Assembly: GCF_965662505.1 (NCBI RefSeq)
Contig: NZ_CBFIHX010000004.1
Span: 1 to 60,985, forward strand
Length of the DNA: 60,985 bases
From: Pseudomaricurvus sp965662505
GTDB taxonomy: Bacteria > Pseudomonadota > Gammaproteobacteria > Pseudomonadales > Cellvibrionaceae
Direction: 5' to 3'
The position numbers and the translations under genes are program-made. Under the pieces are notes generated by a model. The model was not told the DNA's origin. It was given only the letters and a program-made list of their open reading frames with translations, and did no database searches. Numbering within the stretch: the first letter of the stretch is position 1; each line of letters starts with the position of its first letter. This document shows, piece after piece, positions 50,438 to 59,962 of this stretch.

Positions 50438-51706
50438 CTATTCTCTTGACTCTGGCGGTTTCAACATCATTATTAGAATAGTTGCGGTCACAACCATCGC
50501 AATAAGTCCACCAAATGCGGGAGTATAACTACCGTAGGTATCGTGAATAACGCCACTCGCTCGCAGTGCAACAATGGCGAGAGGATTAGTGATAATCATC
50601 ATGACACCCATCACCGTCCCGAAGCTTCTGGGACCAAAGAGCCAGGATATCAACGTTGTCCAAACTGGGAAGACCCCCCCTACTGCCACGCCCAGAAGCG
50701 CAACCGTGCACAGCAATAATTCAAACGAGGGCTGCATCATATAAACGGTGAGGATGCCAATGTTCGAGCCTGCTACGAATAAAAACAGCCATCGCAGATC
50801 CACCTTGTCCGCAAAATAGCCGACAATGATTTTGCCGCCAATGGCGGAGAATGTTTTGATCGAAGCCAGCAGTGCCGCAGTTTCTATGGTAAAGCCCAAA
50901 TCCTGAAAATGGGGAACCTGGGAAGCGAGTAATGTCTGATCACTGGCCTGCATCAAACCGATGCCGATGGATAACAACCAGAAATTGCGATTGCAGAACA
51001 GTTCCTTGTAAGTCCACGGACGCTCTTGCAGTACAGCATGCTCTGCTGTGTTGCCCTGCTCGGTCGAACTGTCTGAACCGATAAATTCCTTCTGATAGCC
51101 AGGCTCATTTCCAGCGGGACTATTGCGAATGACAAAAATAGCCATCGATAGAAAACCCACCGTTGCGATTAAACCAATCTGAAACAGTGCCGTACGCCAA
51201 CCAAAAGCCTCGATGAGCAATGCCGTCAATGGCTGGGAAACCATGCCACCCACTGACGTACTGAGCGCCAGTATCCCCAGCGCCCGTCCACGTCGTTTAC
51301 TGAACCAGCGCACGACAACAGTATTAGCCCCCAACACACCACAGGCCGCGTAACCGAATGTCAGAGGCACGGTCAGCATAAACAACATAAACTCAGGAGA
51401 TTGTGCACGGGATGTCAGCATAAGTGCGCCGCCGAACGACACGCCTCCCAGCATCATGATATGCCGCGCGGAGAACTTATCCATCAACCGTCCCACCAGC
51501 GGCGACATCACAACAGCGCCCAACTGAAGGGCAATCATCCCATTATTGGCAGCGGCCCGGGACAGTCCGAATTCGGCACTGACGGGAACCACAAACACCC
51601 CAAATACATAAACGGTGAACCCCAGGGCCATGGCCGCACAAATAAAGGCGGCGGACAGTACTTTCCAGCCTGTATAAATGGATAAAACGCGCTCGAACAT
51701 CTTCAT
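50438..51706 (-). CDS. MFS transporter
   Basis: 422 aa with about 12 membrane helices. The MFS loop 2-3 motif is 'GRLMDKFSARHIMMLGG', and 'FSKRRGRALGILALSTSVGG' is typical of the monocarboxylate/oxalate-formate antiporter-like subgroup. A central cytoplasmic loop (about residues 200-235) is hydrophilic. It lies between the GH67 fossil and GH67-like copy 2, and is separated from the latter by a hairpin. It may export or import a small acid, sugar or aglycone freed by the neighbouring hydrolases; its substrate is not evident. Confidence 0.9.
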   Translation of the reverse strand: MKMFERVLSIYTGWKVLSAAFICAAMALGFTVYVFGVFVVPVSAEFGLSRAAANNGMIALQLGAVVMSPLVGRLMDKFSARHIMMLGGVSFGGALMLTSRAQSPEFMLFMLTVPLTFGYAACGVLGANTVVVRWFSKRRGRALGILALSTSVGGMVSQPLTALLIEAFGWRTALFQIGLIATVGFLSMAIFVIRNSPAGNEPGYQKEFIGSDSSTEQGNTAEHAVLQERPWTYKELFCNRNFWLLSIGIGLMQASDQTLLASQVPHFQDLGFTIETAALLASIKTFSAIGGKIIVGYFADKVDLRWLFLFVAGSNIGILTVYMMQPSFELLLCTVALLGVAVGGVFPVWTTLISWLFGPRSFGTVMGVMMIITNPLAIVALRASGVIHDTYGSYTPAFGGLIAMVVTATILIMMLKPPESRE

Positions 51707-51782
51707 AAAAAGACCTTGAAAATCTTAGAAACGATTCAAAGAGTTGAAAACAGTCGTGATGCACAGACTGACGAAAGTGGCG

Positions 51783-51832
51783 GTTAACCACCCTATGGGA
51801 CACAATGTCTGTACCCATCAAGAGTGGTTAAC
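51783..51832 (-). terminator. Nested hairpin after GH67-like copy 2
   Basis: Outer stem GTTAACCAC/GTGGTTAAC (9 bp) and inner ATGGG/CCCAT. It starts 16 bp past the stop codon of the GH67-like gene and precedes the MFS gene. Confidence 0.65.
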
Positions 51833-51848
51833 AGCGACTTATGAGAGC

Positions 51849-54026
51849 CTAGTCTGTAACTGAGGCTTGTTTGGCCACCTCAACGTCCTCAGCCACATGT
51901 GGACGAATCAGCTCCCAGTGGAAGTAGCCATCAGGATTGAGGTTTTTACTGCTGCCGATCAGATGCGTAAGCCGCATATCCTTATAAATAGGACGAGTAA
52001 CACCAATAACTTCATCCCATTGCGCCAAAGCATTTTCCAGGTGATCAATTGCCTGAAGCTTCTTCTCCTCACCCCCGTTCTGCCGATACATCTGCAATGC
52101 CACGCCCCCGCGAATTTTCTCTGCAAGGTGAAGACCGAGATGAGACCAGGCCTGCACGTCCGCCACTTCATACATCAATGCGACATTATGACTTGTGTCG
52201 ATTCCCTCAACGAGTTGCAGCGCTGCTCGACAATCCGACTCGAGCTGCTTCGCTAAGTCCAAGGGCGTTACTCGATCATCAGAGAATGTATTTCCTTTAA
52301 TTACGGTATCGACATAGTCGGCTATCGATACATAGGCTGGATCAAGAACTGGCCGCTGAATTAAGCGATCCACCGAAATATAGTCCATTGTGCGGTCGCC
52401 GAGCGCCAACATGCCCTCGCTGTACAAGGTATGATCCCAGGTAGCATTGAACAGCGATGCCAGGCGCAGTGGTGTTTTGGATGCAAGTTCGTAAGCATTC
52501 AGCAAGTTTTTACCCTCTGCCCCATAACGACGGGCGAACTCCTCGGTAAAAACAGTATCTGACGTTTCAGGGTTGTACAGTAGCCGGCCCCAGAGTTTGT
52601 AAAACAGCCACTGGCGCTCAAACGCGAAATCCCAGTCGACGCCCTTCTTCACCGCGGTAAAGTAATCCAGCGCAGGAATGTAAGTTTCACTGCCGATAAT
52701 ATAACCACCAACTGCGCTTTTACTGCCGTTGAGCTGGATATGCTCACGAATGAATGAAGGCACTCCCCAGCGCAGCGCGTGAAAATCCTCATTGCGCACA
52801 ATCCAGGTGAACTTGTAATTTTCCGGCTCCGGCTTGAAATAGGTATCGTGTAGTTCACCACCATGCACTCGAACAAAGGTCGGTGTAGAGTGGCCATGGG
52901 ACCAGTTATACTTACCTGCCAACCAGATCGGGCCATCCACGTAATCAATCGATTCCAGAGTGGTTCGCACAAGCTGCTCGGTGTCCACACTGGTGGACCC
53001 GTCCATTGACTTGCCAGCCGATGAAGGCACCTTGTGAATCAATTTAACTGGGCGATCAACACTTTTAATGGCCGCAAGATAAGTCTCTTTCAGCCATGCG
53101 TCGCGTTGCTCTGGCATCCATCCACCCATGCCTTCAGAATGGGATAATCCTAATCCAGTCAGGTTTGGATACTCTTCCAGAACCTGGGCAACACTTTCGC
53201 GAACATAGCGTTTGATCAGCTCTGAACCGTCCGCTTTGGTGTTGTAGTAGGGGTAGGTGTTGACATGACCAACGTCGTGGGCCTCCACGAACTCTTTACT
53301 GACAAAGATATTCCAGGGCACGAGGTAAGTGTCAATGCCACGTTCCTTCGCCATGCGGAAAATACCTCGGTGAAGCTCTCGCCACTCCTTCATTTCCCGA
53401 TCGCTAAAAGGACTTGCCTCAGGGAAATTGTGGGGTTTCACCATGTAAATCCAGGGATGGAGATTCCACAGTGTCAGAGCGTTGAAGCGATTCTCAACCA
53501 TCATATCCAGAAAAGCTTCCCAATATTCCAAATCTCGGGTCGTGTCGTAATGTTGATCGAGGGCTTTACTGGGACGGTAACTGTCCCACGGAAAGTTATG
53601 TTTGATGGCACGGAGTTGTAAGTGAGGCTCTTCGGATTTTGCTTTAATATCATCCAAGGCTATGCCGTTTTTCAAATCTTCAACTAGCGCTAGAACACCG
53701 TATAACATTCCTCGCTCATCGCCGCCATAGACTGACAGGATGGGACCTTCCGGGATAATAGAAAATGCTTCTTTCTTTAAGCTGTAATCATTCACAGCAA
53801 TGCTGATCAGATAATCATAATCACGCGCCGAATCCACAACGGTGTAATCCTGCTCTTTCAGGACACTTACCAGCTTGTCTGAAGCGTACTTCGCCTGAGG
53901 AAGCGTCTTATCATGAACGATATAAACACTGTCTGCGAAAACATTAACATTGATGAAAACTAACGCGAGGATAGAAAACACCAACGGCGTTATTTTTTTT
54001 GCACTTACCGTGATTTTTTGACTCAT
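51849..54026 (-). CDS. Secreted GH67/GH20-like glycoside hydrolase, probable alpha-glucuronidase type (copy 2)
   Basis: 725 aa with a signal peptide to about residue 31 ('NVNVFAD'). Same architecture as the enzyme at 28498-30663: small N-terminal domain ('GGDERGMLYGVLALVEDL'), barrel ('ENRFNALTLWNLHPWIYMVK', 'YPNLTGLGLSHSEGMGGWMP') and helical C-terminal part. The candidate acids are E298 ('SHSEGMG') and E447 ('GSETYIPALDYF'), at the same places as in copy 1. The match between copies runs over the full length, though loops differ. It is not part of the same operon as copy 1; it follows the GH39-like copy 2 by 175 bp. Assignment to GH67 proper is uncertain. Confidence 0.7.
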   Translation of the reverse strand: MSQKITVSAKKITPLVFSILALVFINVNVFADSVYIVHDKTLPQAKYASDKLVSVLKEQDYTVVDSARDYDYLISIAVNDYSLKKEAFSIIPEGPILSVYGGDERGMLYGVLALVEDLKNGIALDDIKAKSEEPHLQLRAIKHNFPWDSYRPSKALDQHYDTTRDLEYWEAFLDMMVENRFNALTLWNLHPWIYMVKPHNFPEASPFSDREMKEWRELHRGIFRMAKERGIDTYLVPWNIFVSKEFVEAHDVGHVNTYPYYNTKADGSELIKRYVRESVAQVLEEYPNLTGLGLSHSEGMGGWMPEQRDAWLKETYLAAIKSVDRPVKLIHKVPSSAGKSMDGSTSVDTEQLVRTTLESIDYVDGPIWLAGKYNWSHGHSTPTFVRVHGGELHDTYFKPEPENYKFTWIVRNEDFHALRWGVPSFIREHIQLNGSKSAVGGYIIGSETYIPALDYFTAVKKGVDWDFAFERQWLFYKLWGRLLYNPETSDTVFTEEFARRYGAEGKNLLNAYELASKTPLRLASLFNATWDHTLYSEGMLALGDRTMDYISVDRLIQRPVLDPAYVSIADYVDTVIKGNTFSDDRVTPLDLAKQLESDCRAALQLVEGIDTSHNVALMYEVADVQAWSHLGLHLAEKIRGGVALQMYRQNGGEEKKLQAIDHLENALAQWDEVIGVTRPIYKDMRLTHLIGSSKNLNPDGYFHWELIRPHVAEDVEVAKQASVTD

Positions 54027-54201
54027 TATTGTTTCCCTATTTTGACATAGCTGGCCAGCATTTTAGTGTCCGAAAGAATTCAAAATGCTCTTCATAGCTA
54101 CCCTGACAATCACCCTGAATATGACTTAACGACGACCAGATAGCTCCAGCCGTCGTCAAGGATCTTGTTAACACTTCAAAAACAGTTGCTTAGGAAGCCA
54201 G

Positions 54202-55809
54202 TTATTCAACCGGCTCAAGGACAATCAGTTCCAACGCATTCGCACTCAGGTTAACAGGGATACTGTAGCTTTCACCCGGTTCAACAACAGACTCCGACAC
54301 CAACTGCAGATTAGCAGCCTCTGGATTGGTCCAATAGTTACTGGTGTTCTGGTCGATTCTGTACAGTTTTTGACGGACTGGCCCATCTTTGAGGACTGAC
54401 TGCAACTGGGACATATCGATTGTTGTCTGGAAACTGCCGTTATTGGTGTGCTGGTAGTTCCAAACCATGACCGACACGCCAGAGGTGTCTTTGGCGGCAA
54501 GCGCGTAGACACCCTGACCGTCTTTAAGACTGTCGGAGGTGGCTTTCACTCGAGTGTCCTTCATCATGGACTGCATTAACAACATATTTCCATAAGGTGA
54601 GAAAGTATCAACTTGCGGACCTTCAGGAGCGTGAGTAATCAGCTGATCTTTGCGTCCCTGGGTCGCGTGACGAACTACCCAATTGAAAGGGTACACTTCT
54701 GATTGATCTGCCCACCAGTAAAACATCGACGCCATACCTGCAGCCTGACGGATGTAGTCATTCTTGCTGGGATCTTTTTCGTCGAACGACGGACCGGGGT
54801 AAAGACCGGTTTCGGTGACGTAGACAGGAATACCCTCTGGGAGCTGGCGCTCTTTAAGCCAGTTATCCAGACGAGCGCGCTGTCCGCCTATTTCGCTGGG
54901 ATCCGCCTTGTAAGCCCTGTACTGTTTGAAATCATCACTGAACTCGCCGTAACCGTGATACGAGATAAAGTCGAGACGTTTGTCTGGGTTCTGATCAGCC
55001 GCATAGCCGTCGAGGAAGGCCGTCGTCCAGAGCTCGGTCATTCCGGTTAGTGTCGGGCCACCGATCTTGATCTTTTCTGACTCGGGTAAGCCTTTGTTGA
55101 CTTCATTAACCGCCTGGTAATAAGGGACATAGTAGGCATACACTTCGTCCGGTTGCAGTATTGGCGCTTTGCGAGCGTAGACTTGCTTGCCGTGAAACTC
55201 CCAATCAGGCTCGTTGGTTGCCTCAATATAATCGACATTGGGATACTGCTTCTTCAGCTCTCTGATGGCCAGCGTGAGCAAGGGTTTAGCGTCCGCAGGC
55301 GGACGTTTTTCCTCAATAAGGTGCTTCGGAGTCAAGTGCACCATGAGAGAATCCGTCGAATCACTGATATCACCAATCCAGTCAGCGATCGACGAAAAGT
55401 CACAGGAATTGGCCGCGACGTCGCAATGTTCGTCCACAGAGAAGCCCATACGCACAAGGTCACTGCGCAGCCCGTGCTCATCGAGAAACTCGACATCGCC
55501 AGCGCGCAGATCCGGTGCGGGATCGCCGTTGTCCCAAGTGTTATAGCGTTCGGTTCGCATCAGGTCACCCTGTTCAGCGGCAAAATCCACCACGACGGAT
55601 GCTGATTCGATCGACGCAGGCGCTGCCGAAGCTGCCGCCTCAGCTTCAAGAGAAGAGCCCGGCTCCTGCTTGGTCAGGCTGGAACCTGGCTCTTGCTTGG
55701 TGAGACTGGCTTCCGGAGTATCGGTACCGTCACTACCGCCGCAGGCAGTGAGTAACGTCAGCGTCACCAGTGCCGGCGCTGCCATTTTGAGAAGTGGGTT
55801 AAGATACAT
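54202..55809 (-). CDS. GH39-like glycosidase, lipoprotein (copy 2)
   Basis: 535 aa. Lipobox 'LLTAC' (Cys23), then a linker with a duplicated nine-residue unit ('SLTKQEPGSSLTKQEPGSS') and an Ala/Glu-rich stretch, which would hold the enzyme away from the membrane. Catalytic E200 in 'DYIEATNEPDWEF' and E333 in 'PVYVTETGLYPGPSF'. The C-terminus 'NTSNYWTNPEAANLQLVSES' to 'NALELIVLEPVE' is nearly that of copy 1 (37791-39332). Copy 1 is soluble or periplasmic while this one is lipid-anchored, so the pair probably works in different places or on different linkages. Upstream neighbour: the Tat-exported GHL6-type enzyme. Confidence 0.8.
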   Translation of the reverse strand: MYLNPLLKMAAPALVTLTLLTACGGSDGTDTPEASLTKQEPGSSLTKQEPGSSLEAEAAASAAPASIESASVVVDFAAEQGDLMRTERYNTWDNGDPAPDLRAGDVEFLDEHGLRSDLVRMGFSVDEHCDVAANSCDFSSIADWIGDISDSTDSLMVHLTPKHLIEEKRPPADAKPLLTLAIRELKKQYPNVDYIEATNEPDWEFHGKQVYARKAPILQPDEVYAYYVPYYQAVNEVNKGLPESEKIKIGGPTLTGMTELWTTAFLDGYAADQNPDKRLDFISYHGYGEFSDDFKQYRAYKADPSEIGGQRARLDNWLKERQLPEGIPVYVTETGLYPGPSFDEKDPSKNDYIRQAAGMASMFYWWADQSEVYPFNWVVRHATQGRKDQLITHAPEGPQVDTFSPYGNMLLMQSMMKDTRVKATSDSLKDGQGVYALAAKDTSGVSVMVWNYQHTNNGSFQTTIDMSQLQSVLKDGPVRQKLYRIDQNTSNYWTNPEAANLQLVSESVVEPGESYSIPVNLSANALELIVLEPVE

Positions 55810-55923
55810 ATTTTAATCCTCGAAATAAGTGTCATGCCGTTTTAGTAACGTTGACACTACCCTCTGTTAAAAAGTTTTATTTGCAACTACGCCTATCTAG
55901 GACGCTGCAAAGTTAAAGTACGA

Positions 55924-57951
55924 CTAGGTAAGTTCTATCAACTCATATTCTTCAAGCGATGGAAGTTCAATAACAGTGAACTCGCCTTTACGGGATACGT
56001 TTAAGCCTTTATCCGTTCTGATCGCACGAGCCTTGGAGAATTTACCCCTGATTTCAACTTCAATATCCTGAACCGGTACAGGTTCAAAATAAGCCGTGTC
56101 AGAGTGGCCGGACATATTAATCAGGTGCAGATGATGACGGTTATGCTGACGCATCAGACTCATCGCTACTGACGGGTGAGCATTCGAACGCAAGTCTCTA
56201 CCCTCTGGAATCAGATGATCCACCAAGTTGGTGAGAATCTCCCGATGGCTTTCCAGGCTGTGCAAATGATACAAACCGCCAATATCCCATGGAAGCCACG
56301 CCACTGTGCCGCGCCCCATTTGTTTCATAATCATCCCGGGCTTGCCTGAGTCTTCCCAGCCAAGACCAACGAATTCAGGCGGCGCGTAGAGAGCAGGAGG
56401 CACAAACGTCAAGGCAGGCTTGCCATCCGCTTCAACCTCCAGGAAGTCGCCGTGCATCATGGCCACATCGATATCTTCCATGGTGTTGAAGAGTTTCCGG
56501 TCGTGCACTTTGAAATAAGCACCATCCGGCTCTTCCCAGCGTTTCACGATCGGAGCGATTTCAAATTCAGGCTCCCAGGAGCTGGCAACAATTAGATTAC
56601 CGCCATTTTTGACGTAGTCTTCCAGCTCTTTGGGAACGGGTCCGGTGGTAATCACCAGATCAACATCTCGCTGACCGATCCAGTCCAGATGGGTCATGCT
56701 GGCAAACGGAATGTGTTGCTCAGTCAGAAAGCGGAATATGCCACGATAGGCTTCGGTAGAGCCTTCAAAACCAGCACCCGATTGACCGCCTTGCGAAGTC
56801 GCCAACAACACAACCCGCGCTTCATTTCGTTGATCGTAATAATATTCCTGATGATCTTTTAACCATTGATAAATGGGTTTCACCGTTTGAGCAGCAGATC
56901 TGTTTTTCAGATCGCTGAGGGTACCGTTCATGCTATAAGCCGCAAAACCGCCATTGGCGACACTTTGCCAAATACGCGTAGAGATTTCGGCACGAGGTAC
57001 CGCAGAGAAACGCCAGGCAAAGTCCAGAAACTGCATGGACTGACACATCACTTCAGCCTGTGGGTAAGAGTTTCTCCATTTGTTCACATTATCGCTAGCG
57101 GTATAAGGCCACAGCGGCAGGGGACGATCCAGACCAGTGCTCGATTCCCCGTAAACAATATCGGTGATCTTGGGCGTTCCACCGATCAGAGCCGCCGATG
57201 GTCTTTTGGCACGCATCAGGCCAATGATTTTCTCGGAAAACACCTGACCGCATTCGCGCATAAACACACGATAGTCGGCATCAGGATCTTTTGGCACGGA
57301 GCGGCCGTATTTTTTATTGTAGAGTGTCTGGCAGTTGTCACAATGACAGATACCCAAGTAGGTCCCAGCGTAATCGTGCGTTGGATTGAGGAAGTTATTA
57401 AAGAAGCAGCCATCAACATCATAGCGACCGAGGGCTTCATCCAAAATTTCCAAAGATTTTTGCTGAATCCAGCCGCCGTTAATACAAACTTGATAGACGC
57501 CATTATAGATAGCTGGCGAGCCGTCCTCTTTGGTGAAGAACCACTCCGGGTGAGCGTCATACACTTCTTTCCGGGCTTTACTGAAATCCCAACGGCTGAC
57601 GACGCGAATGTCACGCGCGTGTGCCTCGGCCAAGATCTCTCCAAAGGTGTCTTGCCCCTTTGGCATATAGGCGCTGACATGAGCAAACTCAATGTCAGTA
57701 GGATAGTACGCGGTAATACCACCGGCATTGACGAGCGCTGTGTTTACGTTCAGCTCAGAAATCTCATCCACATACTTTATGGGATCAATCGCTGCATCAG
57801 GCTCACGCAAGTTGGTTTGCAGCCAGCGAATCGCTTTACCTCTCCACCAGTCGGATGATGAACCATCACTCCCTGCAAATGCCATACGTACGCCAGGCAT
57901 TGTCGCCGCCGCCGCGACCGCACCGGTTTTCAGAAAGTCTCGTCTATTCAT
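55924..57951 (-). CDS. Tat-exported putative glycoside hydrolase (GHL6/GH42-like)
   Basis: 675 aa. A twin-arginine leader is clear: 'MNRRDFLKTGAVAAAATMPG'. The N-terminal TIM barrel resembles 'hypothetical glycosyl hydrolase 6' ('RWLQTNLREPDAAID', 'YVDEISELNVNTALVNAGG', 'VVSRWDFSKARKEVYDAHPE'). A central domain recalls the GH42 trimerisation domain ('RGIFRFLTEQHIPFASMTHL'). 'HCDNCQTLYNKKYG' has a Cys pair possibly binding metal. Folding before export suggests a cofactor or metal. No characterised enzyme matches well, so the sugar is open. It stands between the GH39-like and GH79 genes in the leftward run, 69 bp after the GH79 gene. Confidence 0.72.
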   Translation of the reverse strand: MNRRDFLKTGAVAAAATMPGVRMAFAGSDGSSSDWWRGKAIRWLQTNLREPDAAIDPIKYVDEISELNVNTALVNAGGITAYYPTDIEFAHVSAYMPKGQDTFGEILAEAHARDIRVVSRWDFSKARKEVYDAHPEWFFTKEDGSPAIYNGVYQVCINGGWIQQKSLEILDEALGRYDVDGCFFNNFLNPTHDYAGTYLGICHCDNCQTLYNKKYGRSVPKDPDADYRVFMRECGQVFSEKIIGLMRAKRPSAALIGGTPKITDIVYGESSTGLDRPLPLWPYTASDNVNKWRNSYPQAEVMCQSMQFLDFAWRFSAVPRAEISTRIWQSVANGGFAAYSMNGTLSDLKNRSAAQTVKPIYQWLKDHQEYYYDQRNEARVVLLATSQGGQSGAGFEGSTEAYRGIFRFLTEQHIPFASMTHLDWIGQRDVDLVITTGPVPKELEDYVKNGGNLIVASSWEPEFEIAPIVKRWEEPDGAYFKVHDRKLFNTMEDIDVAMMHGDFLEVEADGKPALTFVPPALYAPPEFVGLGWEDSGKPGMIMKQMGRGTVAWLPWDIGGLYHLHSLESHREILTNLVDHLIPEGRDLRSNAHPSVAMSLMRQHNRHHLHLINMSGHSDTAYFEPVPVQDIEVEIRGKFSKARAIRTDKGLNVSRKGEFTVIELPSLEEYELIELT

Positions 57952-58020
57952 GCTCTCTCCAAACTTTTGATTTGATTTATCTTCATTTAATTTAAAAATT
58001 AATTCGTAGAACGTAATCGA

Positions 58021-59598
58021 TCAGTGCGGATTATTACAGGCTGTGTTATTCGCCTCTGGCACGGTGATGAAACTAATACTCGTAGGCGCTAGTGTTATAT
58101 TGTCACCATCCACTGGTTCAGGTTTAATCACTGGCAGCGTACCCCCCTCGCCCAACTCCAATGCTTTGCCATTCAGTTGCACGACGCGACTTTGCAACTC
58201 TGGGGCTGTCAGCGTGTACAACTCCGCCGGGCCGGAAACGCTGACCGTCTCTGTTTTATCCTGAAGATTGATCGCTAATACCGTTACCCCACCAGAATGG
58301 CCTCGCTGGCAGTGTGCGTAAGTGTGGAGACCGGGTTGGTTGTCACCGGCATCCAGAACCTTCGTTCCCATCAATTTGCGCCACAACAGTGCTGCCCAGT
58401 AATCTGCATTCGGCATAAAGGTCTTTTCATCGATGACGCCATTACTGCCGCTGATCAGAGCATGGGTAAAGATTGCATCCAAGCCCTGCTTGGCTAACCG
58501 GGCGTGGGTATCCAGAAAGCGGAATGTTTCCAGAAAAGTTGGCTGCCAGCGAGTGCCGCCACAGGAGGCTGTCCCCGTTTCAGTCAACCAAATCGGCGCA
58601 TCGGGTGCGAAGTTATCCCGTAAAGCTTTATATCGTTGAAACGTCTTGTCGGGACGCGCCAGCCACTCTTCGGTCAGAGCTTGTTCAGCCGTAACGCCTG
58701 CCGGAGCACCGGGTGGCACACAGCGCTCAGCAACCGCACCGTAGAAATGATAGGTGATAAGATCGGGCTTCGGCAAAGGCTCCGCTGACATGTACTGCTC
58801 GGGCGTCACCTTTTCCAGAGAAGGAATAGGCACAGGAATTCCCAGTGCGGCAACACCCGGTGCTCCCAGCTTGGTGCTCGGTGACGCGTCGCTCATAAAA
58901 GCATCAAATAAGGCAAAGTCGCGGGCAAAGTCCTCAGCGCTCTCACCTTCTTCCGTACGCCCAGGTTCGCGTGCGTTTGGCTCGTTATACAACTCGGCAG
59001 CATAGATCTCACCACCAATGGAATCCGTAAAGGCCACAAAAGGCGCTGCATGCTCCGGCGTCCAGGCATGTGCCTCATCCCTGACCCCGTCGCTGACGGT
59101 GAAACCGGTGAGCACTTTGGCGTCAACAGCGTCGGCAAATTCCAGCGCCCCTTTCCAACTGTCGCGTGTGAGAATCCAGCGATAGCCATCAGGCACCTGA
59201 TCTAACCGGGGTTCATCATTATCTTGAAAGTAGACCGAATTGGTTGTCGTACCGCCATAGCGAATGTAGAGCGGCGACAGCGCCTCTGTGAGGGTGCGCA
59301 ATCGGGAATTGGTCAAATCCGTAGGCAGTCGAACTTCACGTATAGCTTCGAAATTGTCGGCTTGCTTGGCTCCACCTTCTTCTTTGGAACCATCATAGGT
59401 TTTCCAGGTTTCGCCACCTGTGAGATGCGACATACCCACCTGGAACGACATATATCGCTCATCGATGGTGCGAACCAGAGGCATGTTTTCGACATTAACG
59501 GGATTTGTGGCGGATGAGGATGATGTGCCGTACAAAACAGCGGTAGTGCCCAGCAGCGGAGCTGCAACGGCCAAGCTAACAGCAATACTTTTCTTCAT
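58021..59598 (-). CDS. GH79-family beta-glucuronidase (heparanase-like)
   Basis: 525 aa with a signal peptide ending around residue 23-30 ('TTAVLYGTSSSSA'). Barrel motifs of GH79: 'LSPLYIRYGGTTTNSVYF', acid/base E206 in 'IYAAELYNEPNARE', 'DLITYHFYGAVAERC', and nucleophile E340 in 'APIWLTETGTASCGGTRW'. A beta-sandwich follows ('SGGVTVLAINLQDKTETVSV'). The family removes beta-linked (4-O-methyl-)glucuronic acid from arabinogalactan proteins, heparan-like chains or glycosides. This is the most direct source of the glucuronate that uxaC, uxuB, uxuA and kdgK would use. First gene of the leftward run that ends in the GH67-like enzyme; a GntR-like site lies 167 bp upstream. Confidence 0.87.
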   Translation of the reverse strand: MKKSIAVSLAVAAPLLGTTAVLYGTSSSSATNPVNVENMPLVRTIDERYMSFQVGMSHLTGGETWKTYDGSKEEGGAKQADNFEAIREVRLPTDLTNSRLRTLTEALSPLYIRYGGTTTNSVYFQDNDEPRLDQVPDGYRWILTRDSWKGALEFADAVDAKVLTGFTVSDGVRDEAHAWTPEHAAPFVAFTDSIGGEIYAAELYNEPNAREPGRTEEGESAEDFARDFALFDAFMSDASPSTKLGAPGVAALGIPVPIPSLEKVTPEQYMSAEPLPKPDLITYHFYGAVAERCVPPGAPAGVTAEQALTEEWLARPDKTFQRYKALRDNFAPDAPIWLTETGTASCGGTRWQPTFLETFRFLDTHARLAKQGLDAIFTHALISGSNGVIDEKTFMPNADYWAALLWRKLMGTKVLDAGDNQPGLHTYAHCQRGHSGGVTVLAINLQDKTETVSVSGPAELYTLTAPELQSRVVQLNGKALELGEGGTLPVIKPEPVDGDNITLAPTSISFITVPEANNTACNNPH

Positions 59599-59764
59599 GA
59601 ATAGAGCTCCACCTATATGACCAGCAACAATAGCGGTTATTGGATCGATTTGAGGATAACGTCAATGCGCGGTCAAGCACGCCAGTAGCCAGATGTGAGC
59701 TTTTTAGCAGTAGAGAGATACCCAACAGGGCGCGCTGGGAAATGACAGTACCTGATGTACTGCT

Positions 59765-59775
59765 TGGTCAGGCCT
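59765..59775. promoter_or_regulatory. Candidate GntR site upstream of GH79
   Basis: TGGTCAGGCCT; its reverse complement AGGCCTGACCA differs by one base from the site before TonB receptor 1 (TGGCCTGACCA). Against TGGT-N3-ACCA it has two mismatches, so the call is tentative. Confidence 0.35.
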
Positions 59776-59897
59776 GCTGAATGTCACTGGGATTGAACGC
59801 TTGGCAGTGAAGTTATCCTTATTATTGAGCTCCGTTAAGTTTAATAGAACTCTTGGCTTAACCCTTAATTAGAGGCTATATCAAATTCGAGTAACAA

Positions 59898-59934
59898 TTG
59901 GTGTCATTCGTTTCTGCAATCATAACGACACCAA
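59898..59934. promoter_or_regulatory. Inverted repeat TTGGTGTC/GACACCAA
   Basis: Perfect 8-bp arms separated by 21 bp, just before the direct-repeat array. It may be a protein-binding site; no regulator is assigned. Confidence 0.4.
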
Positions 59935-59935
59935 G

Positions 59936-59962
59936 CTGAAATGAAGCTTAAATGAACCTGAA
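59936..59962 (+). promoter_or_regulatory. Direct repeats of 11-bp period, possible OmpR-family response-regulator box
   Basis: CTGAA-N6-CTTAA-N6-CTGAA with units at 59936, 59947 and 59958. PmrA/QseB-type regulators bind CTTAA repeats with one-turn spacing, and the neighbouring gene encodes a QseC-like kinase, so a partner regulator could act here. Orientation would suit rightward transcription, for which no gene is seen. Confidence 0.4.

Noticed and set aside
56866..57858. 330-codon open frame opposite the GHL6-type gene
   Set aside because: Antisense shadow; it has no signal, domain or ribosome-binding site, while the minus strand has a Tat leader and domain structure.
28498..59598. Ulvan, fucoidan or alginate utilisation locus
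   Set aside because: No sulfatase and no polysaccharide lyase can be seen; a sulfotransferase is not a sulfatase.
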